Shown here piece by piece: positions 1-13,665 of a stretch of DNA of 64,000 nucleotides. Numbering within the stretch: position 1 is the first letter of the stretch; every line of letters begins with the position of its first letter. A program made the translations under genes and the position numbers. The notes below the pieces were generated by a model. The model saw only the letters and a program-made list of their open reading frames with translations. It was not told where the DNA came from and made no database searches. This DNA is from Chloroflexota bacterium (GTDB taxonomy: Bacteria; Chloroflexota; Anaerolineae; CG2-30-64-16), in NCBI GenBank assembly GCA_016876015.1, contig VGOD01000003.1, forward strand, positions 1 to 64,000, read 5' to 3'.

Positions 1-90
1 GCGGTGATCCGACCCAGGCACAGCATAACCCCGAGACCGCTGGAACGCAAGAACGCTCAGGCCACCGGACAGTTATTTAATTCTCGTTCC

Positions 91-182
91 TAAGTGGGGG
101 CCGACGGGGGTCGCAGACCCCCTGAAAGCAGGCTCGTAGGCGGTCTGTGACCGCCGTTTCCCCGGATTATTGAGAGGATACG
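91..182 (+). repeat. ~90 bp direct repeat, copy 1 (two small hairpins GGGGTCGCAGACCCC and GGCGGTCTGTGACCGCC)
   Basis: Near-identical to 632-721; both end in CCCCGGATTATTGAGAGGATAC and each precedes one of two paralogous small genes. Confidence 0.85.
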
Positions 183-305
183 TGGGTGAGTGAGAGTGTG
201 GATCACGAACGCGCAAAGGATCGCGAAGGTCGCGAAGCACGAAGAACGCGAAGTATGGACCGCACAGCTTCGCGGCCTTCGCGCTTCGTATCTTCGCGTC
301 GCTTC

Positions 306-578
306 GTGATTTCGTGCTCCAAAGCCCTCCGTGCGCTACGTGACATCCTCTACGGCGCAACCATCTACGAAATGGTGCGCGATCTGCGCAAGGAGCGCGG
401 CCAACTCGAGCACTTATTCATCCTGGTCGTCTTCGGCGATATGCTGGGCGTGCCGGTGCTGCCGCCCTACTACACGCTCCGGCTGCTTCCTTACGTCGTG
501 CCGCACATGGCCGGCTGGCGGCGCAGCATGTCGCGCGAACGCGACCTGACCGACCTGTGCGATCAGGAGATTGCGTAG
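306..578 (+). CDS. small membrane-associated protein, paralog 1 next to ArsA-like ATPases
   Basis: C-terminal LEHLFILVVFGDMLGVPVLPPYYTLRLLPYVVPHMAGWRR matches the protein at 745-1020; start (GTG 306 or ATG 372) is uncertain. Confidence 0.7.
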   Translation: MISCSKALRALRDILYGATIYEMVRDLRKERGQLEHLFILVVFGDMLGVPVLPPYYTLRLLPYVVPHMAGWRRSMSRERDLTDLCDQEIA

Positions 579-631
579 GGCGGAGTGCGTATTGTATACT
601 CCGTATTTCGTATTCCGTATGTATCTTCTCA

Positions 632-721
632 ATAAGTGGAGGCGACGGGGGTCACAGACCCCCTGAGAGCAGGCTCATAGGCGGTCTGCGACCGCCGTTC
701 CCCGGATTATTGAGAGGATAC
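632..721 (+). repeat. ~90 bp direct repeat, copy 2
   Basis: Near-identical to 91-182. Confidence 0.85.
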
Positions 722-744
722 TTCCGTATTTCGTAGGAAAGGAT

Positions 745-1020
745 TTGTCGATGCCCGAAGAAGAGAAGAAACGCAGTTGGTTTGACGGTCTGAAGAGCGT
801 CCTGTATGGCATGGCCGGCCACGACATGGCCCGCTATGCCCTGAAGACGCGCGGCAGCATGGAGCACCTGTTCATCCTCATCACGATGGGTGATCTGCTG
901 GGCATTCCCATCCTGCCGCCCTACTACAGCCTGCGGTTGTTGCCCTACGTCGTGCCGCAGATCTCCACCTGGAAGCGCCGCATGTTGCGCGAGAAGGATT
1001 TGACGGATGCGTTGGCGTGA
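745..1020 (+). CDS. small membrane-associated protein, paralog 2 (start probably ATG 751)
   Basis: MEHLFILITMGDLLGIPILPPYYSLRLLPYVVPQISTWKRR; paralog of 306-578. Confidence 0.8.
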   Translation: MSMPEEEKKRSWFDGLKSVLYGMAGHDMARYALKTRGSMEHLFILITMGDLLGIPILPPYYSLRLLPYVVPQISTWKRRMLREKDLTDALA

Positions 1021-1125
1021 AACGTGAAACGCCAAACGCGAAACGTGAAACGCCAAACGTGAAACGTCAAGCGTCAGACGTCAAGTGTGGAGCATGAAGC
1101 CCAAATCCAAAATCCAAAATCCGTC
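1021..1125 (+). repeat. heptameric tandem repeats (CGTGAAA/CGCCAAA series, then AATCCAA series)
   Basis: cgtgaaa-cgccaaa-cgcgaaa-cgtgaaa-cgccaaa-cgtgaaa-cgtcaag..., then ccaaatccaaaatccaaaatcc. Confidence 0.85.
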
Positions 1126-1137
1126 ACGGAGCAAATC

Positions 1138-2121
1138 ATGTCCTTACGAGAAGTTTTCGAGAAGAACCCCGATCGGCGCTACATCATGTTTGGAGGTAAA
1201 GGAGGGCTGGGCAAGACCACCTTCTCGGCCGCCACGGCCTACTGGCTGGCGAAGCAGGGCCACAAGGTGCTGGTCTTCTCGGTTGATCCCCAGGCCAGCC
1301 TGTCGGACATCTTCAAGCGCAACATCTTCGGCAAGGGACCGGTCGAGATCATGCCGAAGCTGTACGCGCAGGAGATTGACGCCGACCGCCGCATCAAGGA
1401 GTACCAGGACGAAATTCGCAAGAAGATCCTGGATATGTATGGGATGGACAAGGTCCCCGAAGAGATCGAAAACTACATCCAGGCGGCCGCGGCTGAGCCC
1501 GCCATGGAAGAGAGCGCCATCTTCGACGAAGTCGTGGACATCGTCGTCAGCGGCAAGTATGACTACTACATCTATGATCTCGTGCCGCTGGGCCACGCGC
1601 TCTACTACCTGAGTATGGCCTCGGTCTACGACCAATGGATTGACAAGATCACCGCGTTGCGCGCCGAGATGGAGGAGTACTCTCAGGTCGCCGCGGTCAT
1701 GCAGCGCCACAAAGAGAGCGAAGAAGACGCGATCCTCAAGGAGCTTCAGTACATCAAATACCGTATCAACACTTCATCGGGCATCCTGACCGACAAGCAG
1801 AAGACAGCGTTTTTCTTTGTCGTGATCCCCGAAGAGATGATCATCCTGGACACGCAGAAGGCGGCCGGCCTGTTCGCCAAGTTCGACGTGCCGCTTTCGG
1901 GCTACATCGTCAACCGCGTGATCCCGCCGGAACTGGCGGGCCAGGACATTCCCGATTACCTGCGCAACCGTCTGGAGATGCAGCGCGGCTATCTGAAGAG
2001 GATTGACGAGGTGTTCGGCAAAGAGGTGTTGACGCACGTCCCCGAGTTCGAGCGCGACATCACCGGCCTGCCGATGATCGAGCGCATGGCCGCCGTGCTG
2101 TTCGGCGACGCGGCGCGCTGA
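1138..2121 (+). CDS. ArsA/GET3-like ATPase, copy 1
   Basis: Deviant Walker A GGKGGLGKTTFSAATAYWLAKQGHKVLVFSVDPQASLSDIF; DLVPLGHALYYL in place of DTAPTGHTLRLL. Confidence 0.88.
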   Translation: MSLREVFEKNPDRRYIMFGGKGGLGKTTFSAATAYWLAKQGHKVLVFSVDPQASLSDIFKRNIFGKGPVEIMPKLYAQEIDADRRIKEYQDEIRKKILDMYGMDKVPEEIENYIQAAAAEPAMEESAIFDEVVDIVVSGKYDYYIYDLVPLGHALYYLSMASVYDQWIDKITALRAEMEEYSQVAAVMQRHKESEEDAILKELQYIKYRINTSSGILTDKQKTAFFFVVIPEEMIILDTQKAAGLFAKFDVPLSGYIVNRVIPPELAGQDIPDYLRNRLEMQRGYLKRIDEVFGKEVLTHVPEFERDITGLPMIERMAAVLFGDAAR

Positions 2122-2132
2122 GGAGGTGAGCC

Positions 2133-3110
2133 ATGATCGAAAAAACGATGCGCCAATTCCTGGCAGAGAATCCTCGCCTCAAGTATCTCTTCTTCGGCGG
2201 CAAGGGCGGCGTGGGCAAGACGGTGTTGGCCGGCACGGCCGCACTGTGGCTGGCGAATCAGGGCAAAAGGACCCTGCTAGCTTCGACCAACCCGGTGCAC
2301 TCCCTCTCCAGCATGTTGGATCAGAACGTCTTCGGCAAACCGACGGCTGTGACAGGCGCGCCGAACCTGTGGGCCCACGAGATTGACACCAAAGAGACCA
2401 TCGAAAAGTCCAAGAAGGAAATCCGCGAGAAGATCGAGTGGTTCCTGCGCTTCGCGGAGGTCAAGACCAAGGCCGACGAATTCGTGGAATCGGCCACCAT
2501 GAACCCCGCCTTCGAAGAGTCGGCCATGTTCGAGAACATGATTGACCTGATGTTCGAGGACAAGTACGAGGCGTATATCTTCGATACCGCGCCCACGGCC
2601 AATGCACGCCGATTGCTCGGCATGTCCAGCGTCTACTCGATGTGGGTCAACAAGATGGTGCAGAGTCGCCAGGAAGCCATGTCGCTGCGCGAGCTGCTCT
2701 CCTACAGCAAACGCAAGCAGCAGAAAGACCCGCTCATGGAATACCTGCTCAACCTGCGCACGCGCATGGGCCGGGCCAAGACGCTGCTGACCGACGCCAA
2801 CCTGACCTCGTTCTTCTTCGTGGCGCTGCCCGAGGCGCTGCCGATCGCTGTCATCACCCGCTTCATCAACTGGTTCCATGAGTTCGGCATCCCTGTGGGC
2901 GGCGTGATCGTCAATATGCTGATTGACAAGGCCAGCGTGGGACCAGACGCGCCGGACTTCGTGAAGAATCGCGTGGCGATGCAGGCCGAGCATATGGAAA
3001 CGATCTGGAAGGAGTTCGACGGCCAGGTACGCGCGCTTCTGCCGCTTTACGAGACCGAAGTGCGCGGCGTCGCCATGCTCAAGCGCATGGCAGATCACCT
3101 CTTTTCGTGA
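2133..3110 (+). CDS. ArsA/GET3-like ATPase, copy 2
   Basis: GGKGGVGKTVLAGTAALWLANQGKRTLLASTNPVHSLSS; FDTAPTANARRLLGM switch II region. Confidence 0.88.
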   Translation: MIEKTMRQFLAENPRLKYLFFGGKGGVGKTVLAGTAALWLANQGKRTLLASTNPVHSLSSMLDQNVFGKPTAVTGAPNLWAHEIDTKETIEKSKKEIREKIEWFLRFAEVKTKADEFVESATMNPAFEESAMFENMIDLMFEDKYEAYIFDTAPTANARRLLGMSSVYSMWVNKMVQSRQEAMSLRELLSYSKRKQQKDPLMEYLLNLRTRMGRAKTLLTDANLTSFFFVALPEALPIAVITRFINWFHEFGIPVGGVIVNMLIDKASVGPDAPDFVKNRVAMQAEHMETIWKEFDGQVRALLPLYETEVRGVAMLKRMADHLFS

Positions 3111-3114
3111 CGGC

Positions 3115-3286
3115 GGTCCTGAAAACAGCCGCCCGCCGCTCCGGTCTCGAGGCTGTGCGCAGCCTCCTTTAGGATCAGCCGGTTTCTGCCGCCGACCACC
3201 AAACCGGCTGAAGCCTCGAATCCAGTCCACCTGTTTTTCATGCGCCGTGGCGCCGGCCGCGGCATGGGTGACTGTCCTTAAAATCG
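3115..3286 (-). repeat. dispersed intergenic element A, copy 1
   Basis: Shares the GTCTCGAGGCTGTGC, AGCCGGTTTCTGCCGCCGACCACCAAACCGGCT and CCACCTGTTTTTCATGCGCCGT blocks with other copies; bounded by TCCTGAAAA and CTGTCCTTAAAATC. Confidence 0.85.
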
Positions 3287-3316
3287 CTCCCTACGCGTGT
3301 TCTATGAGGTGCAGCT

Positions 3317-4480
3317 ATGACTGCCATGACTCACGTGCGCTATCTGGCCGAAACCATCGGCCCGCGCGGCTCGACCACGCCCCAGGAGGCCGCGGCCGCC
3401 GTCTACGCAGCTCAAACCCTCCGCGAGGCCGGGCTGACGCCTACGGTTGAGACCTTCGTCAGCGCCCGCTCGGCCTGGTATCCTTTCGCGCTCTTCTCGA
3501 CGTTGATCCTGATCGCGGAGACCCTCTTCTGGGCGGCCGGCGGCTGGGGTGCATGGGCGGCCCTGCTACTGGCCGGGTTGGCGTTCGCGTCGGTGCTGCT
3601 GGAGCTGGCCTTTCGACCTAACCTGTTGCGCTGGTTGCTGCCCAAAGGCCAGAGCCAGAACGTCTGGGCGCGGATCGCGCCGGTCGGCGAGGCGCGCCAA
3701 CATGTCGTTCTCATGGGCCATCTCGACAGCCATCGCACGCCGTTGGTCTTCTCCTCCGACCGGTGGGTCAGGTTGTTCAACACGCTCGTGCCGCTGGGTC
3801 TGGCCTCGACGGTGCTCTTGATCGTCTTGTTCCTGTTGGGCGCCGCGGTCGGTGGGATGGTGTGGCGCTATCTATCGCTGCCGTCTGGGCTGATCACGTT
3901 GGGGTTGTTCTTGCTCACGTTTCAGGCGGACTTCACACCGTACACGGCCGGCGCCAACGATAACGCCACGGGCGCGGGGATCGTGCTGAGCCTGGCCGAG
4001 CGGTTGGCGCGGGCGCCGCTGAAGCATACGGTCGTGTGGGCTGTGCTGAGCGGCTGCGAGGAGGTCGGTTGCTACGGCGCAGAGGCGTTCGCGGTTAGCC
4101 ACCGCAAGGAATTGGGCCATGCCGTGTGGATCACCCTGGACAGCGTGGGCGGCATCGGCGCGGGGCCGGCTTATCTGACCCAAGAGACATTCCTGTTGAC
4201 CGCGGCCAGCGATCGCAAGCTGCTGGCACTGGCTGAAAAAGCGGCGGAGGAACGTCCGGAGTTGGCCGCGTATTCACACGCTTTCCGGGGCGCGTACACC
4301 GAAGGGGCCATCGCGGCCAGGCATGGCTTTCGCGTGTTAACGTTGGTGAGTCACCGTCGCGATGGGGTATTGCCGGAATGGCACCGACCGACCGATGTGG
4401 TCGCCAACGTAGAGGCCGGCGTCGTGAAACGCACCGAGGCGTTTGTCGAAGAGTTGTTGCGGAGAATTGACCTCAAGTGA
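3317..4480 (+). CDS. M28-family metallopeptidase with transmembrane segments
   Basis: HVVLMGHLDSH, GANDNATGAG, SGCEEVGCYGAEAF motifs plus hydrophobic stretches. Confidence 0.8.
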   Translation: MTAMTHVRYLAETIGPRGSTTPQEAAAAVYAAQTLREAGLTPTVETFVSARSAWYPFALFSTLILIAETLFWAAGGWGAWAALLLAGLAFASVLLELAFRPNLLRWLLPKGQSQNVWARIAPVGEARQHVVLMGHLDSHRTPLVFSSDRWVRLFNTLVPLGLASTVLLIVLFLLGAAVGGMVWRYLSLPSGLITLGLFLLTFQADFTPYTAGANDNATGAGIVLSLAERLARAPLKHTVVWAVLSGCEEVGCYGAEAFAVSHRKELGHAVWITLDSVGGIGAGPAYLTQETFLLTAASDRKLLALAEKAAEERPELAAYSHAFRGAYTEGAIAARHGFRVLTLVSHRRDGVLPEWHRPTDVVANVEAGVVKRTEAFVEELLRRIDLK

Positions 4481-6551
4481 GACGGCGGATCACCCGCGCG
4501 TCCCCTACCAGTACGCCATCTGGCGAAACGAAGACCGGGTTCAGATCTACCTCTGCGATCTCTGGATAGAGGAAGGGCAGTTCAGATACGCGAGCGATGA
4601 GCGCGGCCAGCGCGTCGAGATCGGCCGGCCGCTGGCCGCGCGCGCCTATCAGCAACCCCGCGGCCCTGGTCTCGCAGATCATTTCCCGCGCGCGGTCGCG
4701 ATCCACCGGCGCGACGCGCAACGCCACATCTTTCAGCAGTTCTGTGTAGATGCCTCCCAACCCGAAGGCCACCACTGGCCCGAACTGCGGATCATACGAC
4801 AAACCCACCAGCGCCTCGTGCGCGCCGCGGATCAGCGGGTAGATGATCGCGCCGTGGAACTCCTTGCCCGCGGCGCTGGCCGCGAGCGCGGCAAACGCGG
4901 CCAACACGCCAGCATCGTCGCGAATGTCCAGCTTCACGCCCCCGACCTCGGTCTTGTGCAGGATCTCCGGCGAAACCACCTTCAGCACCACGGGATAACC
5001 GATGGCGCGCGCCGCGCGCACGGCAGCCTCGCTCGTCTCGGCCACCTGAAATGGCGGCGTTGGAATGCCGTTTTCCCTCAGCCAGGCCATGATCGCGGGC
5101 TCGGTTTCCGATGTAAGATTTCTGATTTTGGATTTTGGATTTTGGATTTGCAACTTGCAACTTGCAATCTGCAATTTGCAATCTGCAATTTGCACACGGC
5201 TCGCCTCGTGATACTCCGCCATTCTGACTAACACCGCTACTGCGCGTTCGGCCGTGGGGTAGTTGGAGATGCCGCGGCCGCGCAGGTGCTCCACCCCTGC
5301 GGCCACAGCCCGGCCGGCCATGAAGTTGACCACCACCGGTTTGTCGCTCTGCACGATCGCATCCGCCACCCCGCGTGCAAGCGGCAAAGAGTCGAGGTAC
5401 GCGGGGTTCACGTCCAGCGCCAAAGCGCCATCGTACTCCCCCAGCACAGCCGTCAGGGTGCGCCGATAGCTCTCTTCGTCGCCCTCCACCGTCAGGTCGA
5501 ACGGGTTGCGGATGGCGCAGTGCGCCGGCAAGAAGCTGGCCAGCTCGGCCCGCAAGGCTGGACCTGGCTCCGCCACGTCCAGGCCCACCTCCTCCGCGCG
5601 ATCGGCGGCCAGGACGCCTGGCCCGCCGGAGTTGGTGACGATTGCGATGCGCCGGCCGGACATCGGCGGCAGCGCAGAGAAGCCCTTGCACAGGTCGAAG
5701 AGCTCTTCCACGTTCCTGACCCGCAGCGCGCCGCACTCGCGCAGCGCCGCGTCGTAGACGGCATCCGAGCCGGCCAGCGACCCGGTGTGCGAGAGGGTTG
5801 CGCGACGCCCGGCGCTGCTGCGGCCTGCTTTGATGACCACGACCGGCTTGCGCCGCGTGCAGGCCGCCAGCGCGGCCATGAACTCCCGGCCGTCGCCGAC
5901 GCTCTCGATGTACATGGCGACGACCTTCGTCTCAGGATCGTCGGCCAGATAGCGCAGCAGGTCCGCCTCGTCGAGGTCGGCGCGGTTGCCGTAGCTGACG
6001 AACTTGGAGAAGCCCAGTCCTTGCTCTTCAGCCCACGCCAGGACCGCGCCGCCCAGCGCGCCGCTTTGGGAGATCAACGCGGTCGCGCCGTCCGGCGGGA
6101 TGACCTCGAGCATGGGCGCCAGGCGATGGCGCGTGTTGAGGATGCCAGCGCAGTTCGGCCCCACGAAGCGGATGTCGTGCCGCCGCGCGATGCGCACCAG
6201 CTCTTCCTCGGCCGCGCTATTGCCGACCTCGGCGAAGCCTGCGGTGATGATCACGGCCGCGCTCACGCCGGCCCGACCGCAATCGTGGAGCACTTCGGGC
6301 ACGGTCGCCGCGGGCGACGCGATCACCGCCAGGTCAACCGGTTGGCCGATCGCCGACACGCTGGTGAATCCCGGAACCGACAGCAGTCCCTGGCCCTTGG
6401 GGTTAACCGCCCAGGTGAAGGCAAACCCGCCGGACAGCATCTGGCGAATGATCTCGTGGCCCAACTTGCCTGCGGAGACCGAACCGATCACCGCGACCCC
6501 GCGCGGATAGAAGAGACTGCGAAAGACGTCAGGCCTAACGCTGCTATACAT
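4473..6551 (-). CDS. acetate-CoA ligase (ADP-forming) / acyl-CoA synthetase, fused alpha-beta
   Basis: FYPRGVAVIGSVSAGKLGHEI, GPNCAGILN, SQSGALGGAVLAWA, SHTGSLAGSDAVYDAAL; ATP-grasp half GYPVVLKVVSPEILHKTEVGGVKL. Confidence 0.93.
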   Translation of the reverse strand: MYSSVRPDVFRSLFYPRGVAVIGSVSAGKLGHEIIRQMLSGGFAFTWAVNPKGQGLLSVPGFTSVSAIGQPVDLAVIASPAATVPEVLHDCGRAGVSAAVIITAGFAEVGNSAAEEELVRIARRHDIRFVGPNCAGILNTRHRLAPMLEVIPPDGATALISQSGALGGAVLAWAEEQGLGFSKFVSYGNRADLDEADLLRYLADDPETKVVAMYIESVGDGREFMAALAACTRRKPVVVIKAGRSSAGRRATLSHTGSLAGSDAVYDAALRECGALRVRNVEELFDLCKGFSALPPMSGRRIAIVTNSGGPGVLAADRAEEVGLDVAEPGPALRAELASFLPAHCAIRNPFDLTVEGDEESYRRTLTAVLGEYDGALALDVNPAYLDSLPLARGVADAIVQSDKPVVVNFMAGRAVAAGVEHLRGRGISNYPTAERAVAVLVRMAEYHEASRVQIADCKLQIASCKLQIQNPKSKIRNLTSETEPAIMAWLRENGIPTPPFQVAETSEAAVRAARAIGYPVVLKVVSPEILHKTEVGGVKLDIRDDAGVLAAFAALAASAAGKEFHGAIIYPLIRGAHEALVGLSYDPQFGPVVAFGLGGIYTELLKDVALRVAPVDRDRAREMICETRAAGLLIGARGQRPADLDALAALIARVSELPFLYPEIAEVDLNPVFVSPDGVLVGDARVIRRLT
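5120..5195 (-). repeat. heptameric tandem repeat inside the acyl-CoA synthetase CDS (encodes QIADCKLQIASCKLQIQNPKSKIRN)
   Basis: attttgg x3 then gcaactt/gcaatct/gcaattt series, 7-nt period. Confidence 0.95.
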
Positions 6552-6620
6552 GTGGAAAAACCGGTCAGAACAAGAGGCTCAACCTTCACCTCAGCCTCAA
6601 ACTCAAACTCAAACTCGTCC

Positions 6621-8435
6621 TCACCCTCCCGCCAACCCTTCCGCCTCGGCCACCAGATCGGCAAGGATGCCTAGCCCTTCATTCCAGAAGGCCGGATCGG
6701 TCAGATCAACGCCGAGCGGCTTGACGATGACATGCGGCCAATTGGAACCGCCCGCGGTCAACATGGCGATGTAGTCATCGGCGAAGCCGGCGCCATTGCG
6801 GCGATAGCGGGCATAGAGGGCGAGCACCAGCAGCTCTCCGAACGCGTAGGCGTAGACGTAGCCCGGCGTGCGGATGAAGTGAGGCACGTAGCTCCACCAG
6901 ATGCTGTAGTTGTCGGTCAGGGTCACGCTGTCGCCGAACATGGCGCGCTGCGTGCGCATCCACAACTCGGAGAAGCGATCGGTGGTCAGCTCCCCCTCAT
7001 CGCGCCGCGCGGTGTGGATGGCGTGCTCAAAGCGGTTCATCGTGACCTGGCGGAAGCAGGTGGCGAACGAGTCCTCTAGCTTGGTGGTGAGCATCGCCAG
7101 GCGCACCTGTGGATCGGTCTCGAGGGCCGTGAGGTCCTGGAACACCAGCATCTCGCCGAAGACCGAGGCCGTCTCGGCCGTGGTCAGCGGCGTGCCGGCC
7201 TGCAGCAGGCCTTGCACCCCGGCGAGCTTCTGGTGCACGCCGTGGCCCAACTCATGGGCCAGGGTCATGACGTCGCGCACCTTCGCTTCGTAGTTCATCA
7301 GCACATAGGGATGCACCGATGGCACGGTGGACGCGCTGAACGCGCCGCCCATTTTGCCCGGTCGCGATGGCGCGTCGATCCAGCGCCGCTCGAAGAAGAG
7401 GCTGGCGATCTCGGCCAGGTGGGGGTGGAACTTCTCGTAGGCATGGAGCACCAGGCGACGCGCGGCGTCCCATGTGTAGTGGTGATCGGCGGCCGGCAAG
7501 GGCGCGTAGCGATCGTAGTCATAGAGCGCATCCAGCCCCAGCAGACGGCGCTTGAGACGATAATAGCGCGCCACGATGTCATAGCGCGCGGTGACGGCCT
7601 CGACCAACGCATCCACCGTGCGATCGTCCACTTCGTTCGCCATGTTGCGCGCCGAAATCCAGCCGGGGTAGCGCCGCAGGGTATCGTCCGAGGCTTTGTC
7701 GGCCAGGATCGTGTTGAAGACGAAAGTCGTGGTGCGTCGAAGCTCGCTCAGGCCCGCGGTGACTGCCTCGGCCGCGCGCTGGCGCGTGCCGCGATCCGGC
7801 GAATAGAGCCTGTGCAGCGCCTGGTCGCGCGTCAACTCCTGGCCGTCGAGCCGATATCGGCTTGCGCCGTGTATCTCATCGAAGAAGCGGCCCCACGCAT
7901 TGCGGCCCGTGACGGACTTCTCGGAGAAGATCTTCTCCTCCGGCTCGGTCAGCATGTGCGCACGGAAGCGGCGGACCAGCTCCAGCCAGTGACGATAGCA
8001 GCTCAAAGCTGGATCGGCCAGCCAGACAGCGGCGATCTCGTCGGCTGTGGCCGCCAATTCTAATTCCAGGAAGACCAGCTTCTGCTCCAGTCGCGCGCCG
8101 CGCTCGGTGGCTTTTTGGAGCAACGCGCCATGCGCGGGCGCGCTCGTGTCCGCCGCCCAGACCAGGTAGGCGTAGTTGCCGACCTTCTCGGCGCGCTCAC
8201 GCAGCGTCTCGTAGGCGACGAGCATCTCGCGCAGCCCCGCGGCGTCCAGTCCGGCGACGCGTCCCCGGTATTTTTCGGCCAAGGCATCGGCCGCGCGGTC
8301 CGCGGCATCGAGATCGCGGTCAAGCGCAGGATCGTTGGGGGCCGCGTAGAGGTCGGCCAGGTTCCAGGTAACGTCTTCTGCGCCGCTGAGCGCAGTCTTG
8401 GCCGCGGCGTCGGCCAGTTCAGAGTGATCGGTCAT
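6621..8435 (-). CDS. pepF: oligoendopeptidase F, M3 family
   Basis: HELGHGVHQKLAG zinc motif; full-length M3B-like protein. Confidence 0.93.
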   Translation of the reverse strand: MTDHSELADAAAKTALSGAEDVTWNLADLYAAPNDPALDRDLDAADRAADALAEKYRGRVAGLDAAGLREMLVAYETLRERAEKVGNYAYLVWAADTSAPAHGALLQKATERGARLEQKLVFLELELAATADEIAAVWLADPALSCYRHWLELVRRFRAHMLTEPEEKIFSEKSVTGRNAWGRFFDEIHGASRYRLDGQELTRDQALHRLYSPDRGTRQRAAEAVTAGLSELRRTTTFVFNTILADKASDDTLRRYPGWISARNMANEVDDRTVDALVEAVTARYDIVARYYRLKRRLLGLDALYDYDRYAPLPAADHHYTWDAARRLVLHAYEKFHPHLAEIASLFFERRWIDAPSRPGKMGGAFSASTVPSVHPYVLMNYEAKVRDVMTLAHELGHGVHQKLAGVQGLLQAGTPLTTAETASVFGEMLVFQDLTALETDPQVRLAMLTTKLEDSFATCFRQVTMNRFEHAIHTARRDEGELTTDRFSELWMRTQRAMFGDSVTLTDNYSIWWSYVPHFIRTPGYVYAYAFGELLVLALYARYRRNGAGFADDYIAMLTAGGSNWPHVIVKPLGVDLTDPAFWNEGLGILADLVAEAEGLAGG

Positions 8436-8503
8436 CGTGAAAAGTCTCCTGCGTGGTGATCGTGTTGTGTATTCCCCTCATCCCCAACTATCCTGCCCCC
8501 ACG

Positions 8504-11443
<2,940 letters not shown>

Positions 11444-11523
11444 AGTCAGTCTCGTAGCTGCTCCCTCCCGCTCTGGCCGGTCTCCGACCGAGCCAGTTCG
11501 GCAACTTGTTTCTTGACGCATCC

Positions 11524-13560
<2,037 letters not shown>

Positions 13561-13665
13561 AGCGCCTCCTCACGCGCATTATACGCCAGCCCAACTGATG
13601 TTGCAAGACACGCGACGTGTTGACTGAGCGACCATTTCTGGGTACAATAGCCACACTGGATAGAC

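Noticed and set aside
195-325. CGCGAAGG / CTTCGCG inverted short repeats, considered as a CRISPR-like array
   Set aside because: No regular spacer/repeat structure; unit lengths vary (7-9 nt) and it is a simple palindromic intergenic repeat.
13561-13665. uvrB/GH3 divergent intergenic region considered for an ncRNA
   Set aside because: Short, no convincing hairpin or repeat; likely just two promoters.
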